This document shows, one piece after another, positions 28,825 to 37,440 of a DNA stretch of 64,000 bases (its first letter is position 1; the number at the start of each line of letters is the position of its first letter). A model generated the notes under the pieces. The model ran no database searches. It was given only the letters and a program-made list of their open reading frames with translations, and was not told the DNA's origin. This DNA comes from Vibrio sp. SS-MA-C1-2 (lineage in GTDB: Bacteria > Pseudomonadota > Gammaproteobacteria > Enterobacterales > Vibrionaceae), in the NCBI RefSeq assembly GCF_021513135.1, contig NZ_CP090980.1:558001-622000 (forward strand), given 5' to 3'. The position numbers and the translations under genes are program-made.

Positions 28825-28875
28825 CCGATTTCAAAATAAATGAAATTATTAGTATATGGTCAGTGAATAATTATA

Positions 28876-29004
28876 TATACCCAAAGTAATTGTCGTTGCT
28901 AGTAGACGACAAGTGAATGAGACCCCATGAGTATAGATGTTCTATATGATTGGGGCGAATAAACACCGTCAACAACCTAGCAGCTTCAAGTATGAAGGGG
29001 GTAC
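28876..29004. repeat. ERIC element with an extra partial arm
   Basis: Near-full copy TATACCCAAAGTAATTG ... CAGCTTCAAGTATGAAGGG. A second, partial left-to-centre segment (GTAGATGAGTGAGCCCCATG ... ) follows at 29005-29055, as if a second tandem copy had decayed. The rest of 28825-29318 is AT-rich without a gene. Confidence 0.85.
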
Positions 29005-29318
29005 AGTCGGTAGATGAGTGAGCCCCATGGGTATAGATGCTCGACATGCTTTGCTATTATAGACAAATCAATAAGCTTCACTTGAGTAATCCTATTTTCC
29101 AAATTTGTAACCATCACAAATCAATACTCAAAAATAATTTTATTACTTATATTTTAAAACGTTAGCATTCTAAATCTAAATTCTTCTGCCTATTTCACAA
29201 GTTAAATATTTCGATTATAAAAATTTTGACAAAATACCGTGTCAGATCAATTTTGTATTTTATTTTCAGTCTTAAAATAGCGACAGAATTTACTTTTGAT
29301 TAATGTTTGGATTGAAGA

Positions 29319-29486
29319 ATGAAAAATTTTACGATTACCTACGTAGTACACCCATATTATGATGTTCCTTGTAAGTACAGTATTAATGCAGATAATGAAT
29401 TAGCTTCATTAACTGTAGCGGAAAGAGCATTAGCAATTCGTCACCCAGAAGGCGTTTCTATTATTCAATCTAACGAAAAGCGTTAA
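29319..29486 (+). CDS. Small hypothetical protein (55 aa)
   Basis: Open frame of 55 codons starting MKNFTITYVVHPYYDVPCKY and ending SIIQSNEKR. It has the composition of a real cytoplasmic protein (short beta strands, then an AERALAIRHPEG helix-loop) and is followed 25 bases later by a strong terminator, which supports expression. Ribosome-site support is modest (TGAAGA). I do not recognise the family. The pattern suggests a small ribbon-type domain. Confidence 0.6.
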   Translation: MKNFTITYVVHPYYDVPCKYSINADNELASLTVAERALAIRHPEGVSIIQSNEKR

Positions 29487-29511
29487 TCTTTTTCGACACT
29501 TAAATTTAAAT

Positions 29512-29542
29512 AAAAAAAGCAGCGATTAACGCTGCTTTTTTA
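29512..29542 (+). terminator. Rho-independent terminator
   Basis: AAAAAGCAGCG, ATTAA loop, CGCTGCTTTTTT. Perfect stem followed by T-run. Confidence 0.92.
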
Positions 29543-29673
29543 TTGTCTCAATATTTAACTCAACCATTATCGAAAAGTTAACAAGGTTTAGTGACGAAAC
29601 CACAGCCAAAAACATTTGAATACATATGACGATTAAAATCTGATCGATCTTTTTTAAGTATTAAGGGGATAAG

Positions 29674-29934
29674 CTAATTAAGCAATTCATGGTCTTCAGG
29701 TAATAAACGTATAATCCACAGTACTAATTTATGCTTCATATTAACACCATCTTCTTTATCTGTTGCTAATGGTGTGATCTGCTTATACTTCACCAACATG
29801 CGATAAATGCATTCAACTCTATCTGTAGAAGAAACGCCTCGCTCTAAATTATCAAAGCCTTGCTGTTTAGCAAAACTAAAACCTAACTCTAATGCTTTTT
29901 TGAGTAATTTTGCTTCATTCTTATGTTTTTTCAT
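29674..29934 (-). CDS. Small cytoplasmic protein, probably DUF5062 family
   Basis: An 86-residue, mostly helical protein beginning KKHKNEAKLLKKALELG, with a conserved-looking central segment RVECIYRMLVKYKQITPLA and a C-terminal MKHKLVLWIIRLLPEDHELL. The pattern fits a small domain found in Vibrionaceae and annotated DUF5062. I am only moderately sure of the number. No enzyme motif or signal is present, and the function is unknown. It stands alone, 79 bases before the first parS2 site. Confidence 0.65.
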   Translation of the reverse strand: MKKHKNEAKLLKKALELGFSFAKQQGFDNLERGVSSTDRVECIYRMLVKYKQITPLATDKEDGVNMKHKLVLWIIRLLPEDHELLN

Positions 29935-30012
29935 TTATCGATCCTTAGCTTAATTCAATTCTTAATTTTTATATTCATATTTCAACATCAGTCAAAAGAG
30001 TTTATCAATCCA

Positions 30013-30027
30013 ATTTACAGTGTAAAT
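30013..30027. promoter_or_regulatory. parS2 centromere site 1
   Basis: ATTTACAGTGTAAAT, a perfect fit to the chromosome-2 ParB2 site nTTTACAnTGTAAAn known from Vibrio. Confidence 0.88.
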
Positions 30028-30089
30028 TATTCTAACTCATAAAATTAATGATAAAACAGGCTTATCAAATATCGACTTAAAGATTTAGC

Positions 30090-30206
30090 TATACCTAAAG
30101 TAATTGGAGTTGCGAGCTGGCGACAAGTGAATGAGATCCCATGAATGTATGATTGGGGCGAATTAACGCAGTCAACAATCTAGCAGCTCCAAGTAAGATG
30201 GGTATA
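30090..30206. repeat. ERIC element with an internal deletion
   Basis: 117-bp copy from TATACCTAAAGTAATTGGAG to AAGTAAGATGGGTATA. About 11 bases are missing from the central loop compared with full copies. Confidence 0.88.
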
Positions 30207-30242
30207 AAATAGTTGAGAAAAATCTAATTTTATACGCTTTAA

Positions 30243-31043
30243 TTAAATGACACGATGACGCTGAATAAAATCAATTGAATAACTGTTAAACTCATCCGGT
30301 TTATCTATATTGCAAACATGACCGCAATCAGGAATTTCTGATAAGTAACTTAGGCGGTGTTTTGCCACCATATCTTTAACTGGCTTTAAAAACATATAAT
30401 CTTCAGTACCCATAATATAGAGCGTTGGAATAGCCAACTCTCGTTCTTTAAAGACCTTCATTATCGGGTTAACTTCAGTTGCTAATTTGAACCATCGTTT
30501 AAATTCTTTCTGGCACAGTTTTTTTGCTTCTTTGATAAAAAGATGACGAGACTCTTTATGCGTAGATTTCGGCATAATAATGTAAGCAAAAAGTTTATAA
30601 AGCCACATATAGGGAACCCAATCTTTACAATAGTGTCCAAGCTTAATTAATATCTCAGATCGGCTATCCAATCGCGTGATTGCGCCTCCTAATACCATGC
30701 TTTTCACTCTCTCAGGATGATTTTCAGCGATAGCTCTAATCACAATGGTCCCTAATGACATTCCAATAAAATGAGCCACCTTTATATTTAAATAATCTAA
30801 TAAACGTATAATGTCATCACTAATGGCTGAAAAAGTATATTTCTTCTTAAAAATATCATGAACTAAATTTGCCGAACCACCATGGCCTCGAAGATCAACA
30901 AGCAGAATATTAAAATGCTTTTTATACTCTTTAATCTGTTTGAACCAAATTGAAGAACTCCCACCAGCACCATGCACAAACACAACCCAATTATCACAAT
31001 CAGGGCGCTGATAAATTTTATGATGCAAAATATCACTGGTCAT
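30243..31043 (-). CDS. Alpha/beta-hydrolase
   Basis: A 266-residue serine hydrolase of the alpha/beta-fold family. The oxyanion region is FVHGAGGSS (about 22-30), followed by DLRGHGGS (50-57). The nucleophile elbow is GMSLG with Ser96. An acid residue is likely in MGTEDYMF and the catalytic His in CGHVCNIDKPDEF near the C-terminus. No signal peptide is present, so it is cytoplasmic. The substrate is unknown. It lies alone between parS2 sites and is not linked functionally to its neighbours. Confidence 0.88.
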   Translation of the reverse strand: MTSDILHHKIYQRPDCDNWVVFVHGAGGSSSIWFKQIKEYKKHFNILLVDLRGHGGSANLVHDIFKKKYTFSAISDDIIRLLDYLNIKVAHFIGMSLGTIVIRAIAENHPERVKSMVLGGAITRLDSRSEILIKLGHYCKDWVPYMWLYKLFAYIIMPKSTHKESRHLFIKEAKKLCQKEFKRWFKLATEVNPIMKVFKERELAIPTLYIMGTEDYMFLKPVKDMVAKHRLSYLSEIPDCGHVCNIDKPDEFNSYSIDFIQRHRVI

Positions 31044-31320
31044 TTTTTATAATTATCCTATTCGACATATTCCGTTTTCTGTTCCGATAGTAACAATTAC
31101 CCATTATAAAGCAAATAGCACACATCACTTAATTAGTAACAACGTGAACTAACACCAATTCCCTACTCACTTAAAGGACGACGAATTTTCATTCAAATTT
31201 TTAATAAACACTCAATTAAGAAGAGCGTGTTCACAACAATGAATGACATTAACACTCAATGATTGAAATTTTATAAGCCGTTCTAGCGTTGTTAGCTTGA
31301 TATTTAATAGAAGTAAACTA

Positions 31321-31335
31321 ATTTACAGTGTAAAT
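31321..31335. promoter_or_regulatory. parS2 centromere site 2
   Basis: ATTTACAGTGTAAAT, full match. It is one of three sites within 142 bp in the 425-bp gene-free gap between the hydrolase and tmcA. Confidence 0.9.
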
Positions 31336-31389
31336 CAAAGAACAAGGCTTAAGTACTTTTGGGTCATGGCATCGATTTATAATGTTGTA

Positions 31390-31404
31390 ATTTACACTGT
31401 AAAT
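31390..31404. promoter_or_regulatory. parS2 centromere site 3
   Basis: ATTTACACTGTAAAT, full match with C in the central position. Confidence 0.9.
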
Positions 31405-31447
31405 TTTTATATCAACCATATTAAGAAAAAACTGAGATAAGATGTCA

Positions 31448-31462
31448 ATTTACAGTGTAAAT
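31448..31462. promoter_or_regulatory. parS2 centromere site 4
   Basis: ATTTACAGTGTAAAT, full match, 6 bases from the tmcA stop codon. Confidence 0.9.
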
Positions 31463-31468
31463 ATTCAG

Positions 31469-33604
31469 TCATAAAAACGGCTGAACAGATAGACGGAGTA
31501 AATCTATTCCGGATTTTTTTCCAGAGAAATGATAACGTTCGCCTAAAGTATCCCATGAATGATTGAGTAACACTTTATCAATAAGAACGCTTAATGCTTG
31601 ATTAAATATAGGACGTGTAAACAATAAAACAATTAACCAAGTTGTCACAGAGCCGACAACGGTGTCGAAGCCAAGTTTTCCTTTAGAAAATAGTTCAACC
31701 TCCCTTAATTCATCTTTAGTTAAGCTGTAGAGGGACATATCAGTATCAGGGGTAATAAAGCGTTGTTGATAAATATTAGCGACAAGATTCGCGGTCAAAT
31801 TAGAATAGACATGAGGTAATTGATAAGAGAAATTACGATAAAAACCAGTATTAAGATGATGAAACAACCGTGAACTGGTTTGAGATAGAGACTGAATAAC
31901 TTGCGCTGAATAACAACCACTAGTGACATCGCGTTGAAAACCTAATCTAACGATGGAAAACGAATTTTTACGCCAGAATTGCATTAACTCAGATGTAGCA
32001 CCAAAACTTGTACTGATAAAATCAACTTGCTGCTGTGTCGAAATTTGAGATAAAGCCGATAGAAGCTGAGAACCAATCCCCTTTTGTTGTAATAAAGGAT
32101 TCACTGCCAGTCGTAATACTCGATAACTCTTCAAAATCGCAGCCTGAGGCTCATAAGCGTGTAGAGCGAGTGATTGAGCGATAAGATGTCCTTTAACTCG
32201 TCTCTTCCCTTCAGCAATGCTCTCAGAGAGCGAGAGAGATAGATTGCCTTCTTCAACAAATAATAAACAACCGACTAAGCGTTGACCAAATTTAGCGATA
32301 ATTAAGTTAACACCTTCACCATCCAAAAGCTGACGTAAATCAGAAGGTGAAGTTTGATAATGCGCGGTCACAAGTAGCCCCATAATAGAAGAGAGAAGTT
32401 GAGGTTGTTGTATTAGGCCATTAGTACTTAATTGAGTAATAATTAACTCGTCAGTTTGAAAGTCTGTTGGCTCTATGATCAATGAATTATCGACCTCAGC
32501 ACGAAGCAATAAAGCATTAAACGTCCATTTTTCTAAAGGGTCATCTTTCTGCCAACGAATAGGTTCATCAAGATGAAGAAATCGAGCTTGAGGTGCGATG
32601 GTTTTTAGACTTTGTTTAAACTTGATAGCAAACCCTCGTCCGGCACCTTCATATCCATGTACAGTCGAGCTAAAGACCATTCGGCTATAATGTTGAACAA
32701 GATGGATAAGTAGAGAAACAGGTACAGCAGCAGCTTCATCAATAAGAACTAAATCGGCATTAGGCAAGGTTTGATGCAGTAAATCAGGCACAATAAACTC
32801 AACCGTCGAATGACCATTTGTCCATATATTCCGAGTCACCATCTCCCCACCCTCTTGGGCAATCAAATGATAAAAAACTTTCTCGACAGAATTCAATTGA
32901 GGCGCAGATAAAATCACAGCAAGAGGGCGGACTTGAATAAGCTCTGCAAGGGCTAACCCTAAAGAAGAGGACTTACCTCGCCCTCTATCAGCAGTCAAAA
33001 TAAGAGGACGACGTCGATGCCCGGTTACCACCTTTTTTATTGCCTCAATCGCTTTAGATTGATCCTCGGTTATTGCAATTTGTTCACTAATAAGATGGGA
33101 TGCAGAATGAATATTTAAAGGCGTGAAGGCAGGTAAATGTGAGTGTTGTTCAATAACAATAGTATTGTTAGAAAAGAAGTGGCTTTCAATCCATTGTAGA
33201 AAAGAACTGTGCTTTTGATGGTCACGATAATTCCAACGAGTTAACTCTGGATCGATAAACGTACTGACATCAGCTGGAAAAATTAAAAAGAGATTACCGC
33301 CCGCTTTAATCGTACCAGAGATAGCACCAAAACTGTCGGCACAAAACCCTGAATAACTATTGTAGATAACAGCTTCAAATTCTTGACCTAGTGTTTTTCT
33401 TACCTGTTTATTCGATATAGATGAAATCGAAGAGATAGAATGTTCACCAACCCAAAGTAAATTATCATAAAGAGGGGCAATCTGTTGTTCAATGAGATGA
33501 GAAGCCCAAGCTAAATCACCTTTTAAAACGATTAAACGTCGAATCCGAAATTCATTGTTCTGCTTTTTTATCTGTTGAAATAAGGTTGTCACGGTACGTT
33601 CCAT
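31469..33604 (-). CDS. tmcA: tRNA(Met) cytidine acetyltransferase
   Basis: Forms N4-acetylcytidine at the wobble position of elongator tRNA-Met using acetyl-CoA and ATP or GTP. The 711 residues match the family. An N-terminal DUF1726-like domain precedes the helicase/ATPase module with Walker A TADRGRGKS (204-212) and the LIDEAAAVP Walker B (287-295). The GNAT acetyltransferase domain follows (LAVNPLLQQKGIGSQLL region) with a C-terminal tRNA-binding tail. It is a housekeeping-type gene sitting between the parS2 cluster and parB2, with no functional link to partition. Confidence 0.94.
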   Translation of the reverse strand: MERTVTTLFQQIKKQNNEFRIRRLIVLKGDLAWASHLIEQQIAPLYDNLLWVGEHSISSISSISNKQVRKTLGQEFEAVIYNSYSGFCADSFGAISGTIKAGGNLFLIFPADVSTFIDPELTRWNYRDHQKHSSFLQWIESHFFSNNTIVIEQHSHLPAFTPLNIHSASHLISEQIAITEDQSKAIEAIKKVVTGHRRRPLILTADRGRGKSSSLGLALAELIQVRPLAVILSAPQLNSVEKVFYHLIAQEGGEMVTRNIWTNGHSTVEFIVPDLLHQTLPNADLVLIDEAAAVPVSLLIHLVQHYSRMVFSSTVHGYEGAGRGFAIKFKQSLKTIAPQARFLHLDEPIRWQKDDPLEKWTFNALLLRAEVDNSLIIEPTDFQTDELIITQLSTNGLIQQPQLLSSIMGLLVTAHYQTSPSDLRQLLDGEGVNLIIAKFGQRLVGCLLFVEEGNLSLSLSESIAEGKRRVKGHLIAQSLALHAYEPQAAILKSYRVLRLAVNPLLQQKGIGSQLLSALSQISTQQQVDFISTSFGATSELMQFWRKNSFSIVRLGFQRDVTSGCYSAQVIQSLSQTSSRLFHHLNTGFYRNFSYQLPHVYSNLTANLVANIYQQRFITPDTDMSLYSLTKDELREVELFSKGKLGFDTVVGSVTTWLIVLLFTRPIFNQALSVLIDKVLLNHSWDTLGERYHFSGKKSGIDLLRLSVQPFL

Positions 33605-33631
33605 TCATTGATTCTGAGCTTTATCATAACA

Positions 33632-33758
33632 TATCCCCTTTTTACTTGAAGCGACTAGGTTGTTGACGTCGTTCATTCGCCCAATCATATAGAACATCTA
33701 TACTCATGGGGTCTCTTTCACTTGTCGCCTATTAGCAACTCCAATTTCTTTGGGTATA
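33632..33758. repeat. ERIC element
   Basis: Full-length reverse-oriented copy between tmcA and parB2 (TTACTTGAAGCGACTAGGTT ... CAATTTCTTTGGGTATA). Confidence 0.9.
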
Positions 33759-33765
33759 GAGACCA

Positions 33766-33791
33766 AAAAGGTCGCAAACGCGACCTTTAAT
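33766..33791 (-). terminator. Terminator of parAB2
   Basis: AAAGGTCGC / GCGACCTTT stem with a 4-nt loop. Read on the minus strand it ends in a T-run 33 bases after the parB2 stop. Confidence 0.85.
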
Positions 33792-33823
33792 TAAAACAGT
33801 GAATAAGATAATTGATGAGTAAT

Positions 33824-34798
33824 CTAATGGAGTAGATCCTTAACATACGCAAGGATTTGTGACATCTGTTGGTCATTCACTTGTTTAAGATTGAGATTCA
33901 AATTACTACCTTGTCGATGATAATTCGCTCGTCCAGAAATAAGCTGACTAGTTTTAGTCGTTGTTTGAGGCTCGCTTGGCTGCAAGGATTCGATAAAGTA
34001 CTCAATGCGTTGAGTGACCTCTCGGGTCATTCGACTAATACCTTGGACATCAACATAATGCCAAAATGGTTGCTCACGCTCTTGTAATTGGTCGATAAGC
34101 TGAGCCTGCTGTTCTTGAGTCAAAGAGTAATAAAGTTTATGAAGTCTAACCATCGTTGGACGACCTAACTCAGCAACACTTGGGTAAGCTTTTAACAACG
34201 CCAAAGGTAATGCAGCAGCTTTTAACGCACCGCTCACAATAGCTTCATTACATTGAAAAACTTTAGCCAGTTGTTTTTGATCAATAACATCCCCACGATC
34301 CAACATGCTTTGCATCTCCTTACCTCGCTCAAAGAGCGATAAAGGTTTATGGGCATTAGCGACATCAGAAAGGAATTTAGCGTGTTTTGTAGTAATTCCT
34401 TTCGCAACGTAGATCAGAAAATCATTATGAGAAAGGATACAAGACATACGACGACGGCTGCCATCAAGAACCTCTATCGTACCATCATCTAACCAGCGAC
34501 CAATCGCAGGATATTGTTGTCCTTTATCTTTTAAAGTAACTAAAATATCAGCCAAAGCATGTTCATTTAAAAAAGCTTGTTCACGAGCATTTTCTGCAAA
34601 TACCGTCGTTTTATTGGCAATTTCATCAGCTTTAACAGTAATAAGTTCAAAACCAACACTCTGCTCACCTGCGATGGCTAATTCAATAACAGAAGCTTTG
34701 TCTTGAACGGCTTGTTGTGCTTCAGCTGGTGTCGTTGCTTTTCGCTTGTTGGTTTTGCCAAATAGGCGGGCATTTAAATCTGCCGTTTTAATTGCCAT
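33824..34798 (-). CDS. parB2: Chromosome-2 partition protein ParB2
   Basis: Binds parS2 sites and, with ParA2, positions the chromosome-2 origin. It has 324 residues. The N-terminal region ends in the ParB/Srx domain with DGSRRRMSCI (the arginine-rich box). The central HTH region includes DQKLAKVFQCNEAIVSGAL, and a C-terminal dimerisation region follows. The start codon directly abuts the parA2 stop, so the two are translationally coupled. Its cognate sites are present six times within 9.5 kb, which supports the type-2 assignment. Confidence 0.93.
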   Translation of the reverse strand: MAIKTADLNARLFGKTNKRKATTPAEAQQAVQDKASVIELAIAGEQSVGFELITVKADEIANKTTVFAENAREQAFLNEHALADILVTLKDKGQQYPAIGRWLDDGTIEVLDGSRRRMSCILSHNDFLIYVAKGITTKHAKFLSDVANAHKPLSLFERGKEMQSMLDRGDVIDQKQLAKVFQCNEAIVSGALKAAALPLALLKAYPSVAELGRPTMVRLHKLYYSLTQEQQAQLIDQLQEREQPFWHYVDVQGISRMTREVTQRIEYFIESLQPSEPQTTTKTSQLISGRANYHRQGSNLNLNLKQVNDQQMSQILAYVKDLLH

Positions 34799-36019
34799 TT
34801 ATACTTTCTCCGTTATCTTTGACCAATGACTGTGCATAACCCTTTCAAATTCTAGCGCAACTCGCTGAACGGCTTCTTGTGCCGTTGAAAGTGTTTTCTT
34901 TCCGCCTTCAAAATCGCCCGCTGTTAAGTCAAATACAGTGCTGTATGTATCAGCACAAGTCTCAAAAGCTCGACTACGAGGGATCGTGGCCATCATAACT
35001 TGATCACCAAGTAGATAATTCATTTCGGTTAATACTGCGACTTGCTTTTTATTATCATCTTCAAACATGGTTGGCATTAATCTAACAAAAGCTAAGCCTG
35101 GCCAATCATCAGGGAACATCTCATATACAGTCGGTAAATGTTGAAAGAAATTAACCGTTGAAGCCCAATCTAAACGTTTTGCAGCACACGGAATAATAAG
35201 TGCATTAGAAGCATACATTGCATTCCAAACCAGTGGATCGACATGGGGACCCGTATCAATCATGATGATATCAAACTCATCTGCAATCGGATCAATGACC
35301 TTTTCTTTGAGTAATCGCACGAGATCTAATGACTGATTTAAAGCGAGATTTTGCCAAGATTCGGCATTAAACATCGCATCTTCAGGAAATGCAGCAATCG
35401 TTTTAAGATTAGGGTATTGGGTTGGAAGCAGTACATTATCCATCAAAAATTGCTTAGATGTTTCAATCTCTTCAGGAACGTTGTCTAGCATCACATCGAC
35501 TGCAGAGTAGATAGTATCTTGCCCTTGTACACTAATCGAAGGGTTTAAAAAAAGACGTAAAGAGCCTTGAGGATCTAAATCTATAAGACAAATACGGTAA
35601 CGCTTTTCAAGATTTAAAGCTAAAGAGGCCGCAACGTGAACGGCTGACATCGACTTACCAGTTCCACCCTTCTGATTTTGAACATTAACAACCCAAGGTT
35701 TATGTTTTTTATCTTTATGACGCTGATGAAAAGCAGGAACATTTGCTGAACTCATCAGTTGATGTGCTTCATCTAGAGTAATCGAATAATGATTAGCATT
35801 ATTTTTGGTAAACTTATGCCCCTCTTTTTCCATTCGACTGATAGCATCATCTAATTTACGTCGTGTTAATCCAGAGCGAGTTTCCATCATCGCTTTTGAC
35901 ATAGGTGGAAACAGGACATCTTTTCTCTCTTCCATGACGATTTCAATACGATCACTTTGAACTTGTTTAGTTTGTTCAGCAATAGTATGAAGATTTTCAA
36001 TTGTCTTTAATCTATCCAT
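34799..36019 (-). CDS. parA2: Chromosome-2 partition ATPase ParA2
   Basis: A 406-residue Walker-type partition ATPase. The deviant Walker A motif KGGTGKS is at residues 117-123. The preceding ~100 residues form an N-terminal DNA-binding extension, as in plasmid P1-type ParA and V. cholerae ParA2, which is of the same size. DLDPQGSLR and the IMIDTGPHVDPL Walker B region follow. The protein probably autoregulates the operon from its N-terminal HTH, and a parS2 site 165 bases upstream of the start could add ParB2-dependent control. Confidence 0.95.
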   Translation of the reverse strand: MDRLKTIENLHTIAEQTKQVQSDRIEIVMEERKDVLFPPMSKAMMETRSGLTRRKLDDAISRMEKEGHKFTKNNANHYSITLDEAHQLMSSANVPAFHQRHKDKKHKPWVVNVQNQKGGTGKSMSAVHVAASLALNLEKRYRICLIDLDPQGSLRLFLNPSISVQGQDTIYSAVDVMLDNVPEEIETSKQFLMDNVLLPTQYPNLKTIAAFPEDAMFNAESWQNLALNQSLDLVRLLKEKVIDPIADEFDIIMIDTGPHVDPLVWNAMYASNALIIPCAAKRLDWASTVNFFQHLPTVYEMFPDDWPGLAFVRLMPTMFEDDNKKQVAVLTEMNYLLGDQVMMATIPRSRAFETCADTYSTVFDLTAGDFEGGKKTLSTAQEAVQRVALEFERVMHSHWSKITEKV

Positions 36020-36183
36020 AGCTCTTTTTCATCATTGATTAAGTTATATATAATTGTACAGCAAAAAATCACATTAACAACAAAACGCTGAACATTAATG
36101 AGATTTATATCAAAAAAATTAATGAAATAAGGTAGCATATTACATTGAAAGCCTACAAAAAATAAAATGTTACGTTGTCACTT

Positions 36184-36198
36184 TTTTACATTGTAAAT
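36184..36198. promoter_or_regulatory. parS2 centromere site 5, upstream of parA2
   Basis: TTTTACATTGTAAAT, match to nTTTACAnTGTAAAn, between parA2 and the origin repeats. Confidence 0.82.
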
Positions 36199-36370
36199 TA
36201 GAAAAACACCGGAACAGTGTAAGATGGGTGAAAATTTACGGCTTATGTGATTTCAACTTCAATGATTAAAAAATAGTGATATTAATATCAATTTGGCATT
36301 CTAATTAATCATTAAGATAGACAACACTCAATAAAACTGAGGCTTCATTAGAAGTTAAAAGTTAAGTAAC

Positions 36371-36457
36371 TATACCTACAATAATAAGAGTGATTAATAA
36401 CCGATAAACGAATGAACCCATAGAACTAACAACCAAGCGGCTTTGAGTATAAAGGTA
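36371..36457. repeat. Heavily decayed ERIC remnant (tentative)
   Basis: TATACCTACAATAATAAGAG at one end, ACGAATGAACCC in the centre and AACAACCAAGCGGCTTTGAG toward the other end follow the ERIC order, with about half the positions changed. Confidence 0.3.
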
Positions 36458-36620
36458 TCATGAAACTTAATTCACTTGTTACTATCAATGAGAAAAACAC
36501 AATCATGATCATCGTTCTATAACAAAAATAAAATAAACCAATAAATAAATTGCTGTTTTAAATAAAATCACAGAACAATGATCAAGAAGATAAGAAAATA
36601 ATCAAACTCAACACATGGAT

Positions 36621-36629
36621 TTATCCACC
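36621..36629 (+). other. DnaA-box-like site in the origin
   Basis: TTATCCACC, one mismatch from the consensus TTATCCACA, directly followed by an RctB-type repeat. Confidence 0.45.
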
Positions 36630-37063
36630 ATGATCATCATTCTGGATATTAGGAACGATGATCAAGTACTATTTAAAATAGAGTATAATATTAGAAAACA
36701 AAAACAAACGAAACAATGATCAAAATTAAGTCAATTCAAATGACGATGTAAATCAACGGAAACATGTGAAATCGACGATAAAGTACGGTAAATGTTTGTT
36801 TGATTGATGATCTTTGACTAAAGTAGGAAACATAAGATCATACGAAATAATCAATAACGATAAAATTATGATGATCATGCTTCCTGTATTTAGATCTATA
36901 TTAGAAATCAGAATAAATTTAACAATCATAATAAGAATTCCTTGATCACCGTTTCAGATAAAAAGTAAACCATAACAAAAAATCAACATAACATGCGTTT
37001 ATTCAATTTTTCTCATTGTTTTAAGTTATAAAAGAGTATAAATAACAAATACCAGCACCAATC

Positions 37064-37072
37064 TGTGGATAA
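37064..37072 (-). other. DnaA box in the origin
   Basis: TGTGGATAA is a perfect DnaA box on the minus strand, followed at 37076 by a weaker TGTGGGTAA. It lies 27 bases before the packed iteron array, in AT-rich DNA. Confidence 0.8.
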
Positions 37073-37440
37073 ATCTGTGGGTAAAGAGTGAGGTATACTT
37101 GATCATTGTTCTTATTCAGTATGATCATAGTTTCTATCATTAGATGATCATGTTTCTATATAGAAGTGATCATTGTTGCGGTACGTTGTTGATCATAGCT
37201 CCACTCCAATGTTGATCATGCTTCTGCTTACCTGTTATTATAAACCCATAATTATCAGCACGTTACAGCAGTAATTTCAGCTGGATCATATAATCATATA
37301 TATCAATAAGATCAACTTAAACAAAAGATCAGTTTTAAAAATAACAACAAATAGATCTTTCTTTCTTTCATTAAATATTTTATTCTATTATGGAAACATA
37401 CTAATTTTACGGCTAATGATAAACGAATGTAGGGAATACA

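Larger units (their letters stand above)
36504..37224. other. oriCII: Chromosome-2 replication origin: RctB-type iteron field
   Basis: At least fourteen repeats of the type (A/T)TGATCAT-n-n-TT(T)C lie here, every one containing the Dam site GATC. One orientation: 36504, 36630, 36871, 36942, 37099, 37121, 37144, 37166, 37189, 37212. Reverse orientation: 36573, 36653, 36710 and a weaker one near 36826. Six in the same direction are packed between 37099 and 37224 at 21-23-bp spacing, about two helical turns, immediately upstream of rctB, as expected for initiator iterons that need methylation. The rest of 36020-37440 is very AT-rich and suited to unwinding. I see no protein gene in the gap. Confidence 0.9.
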
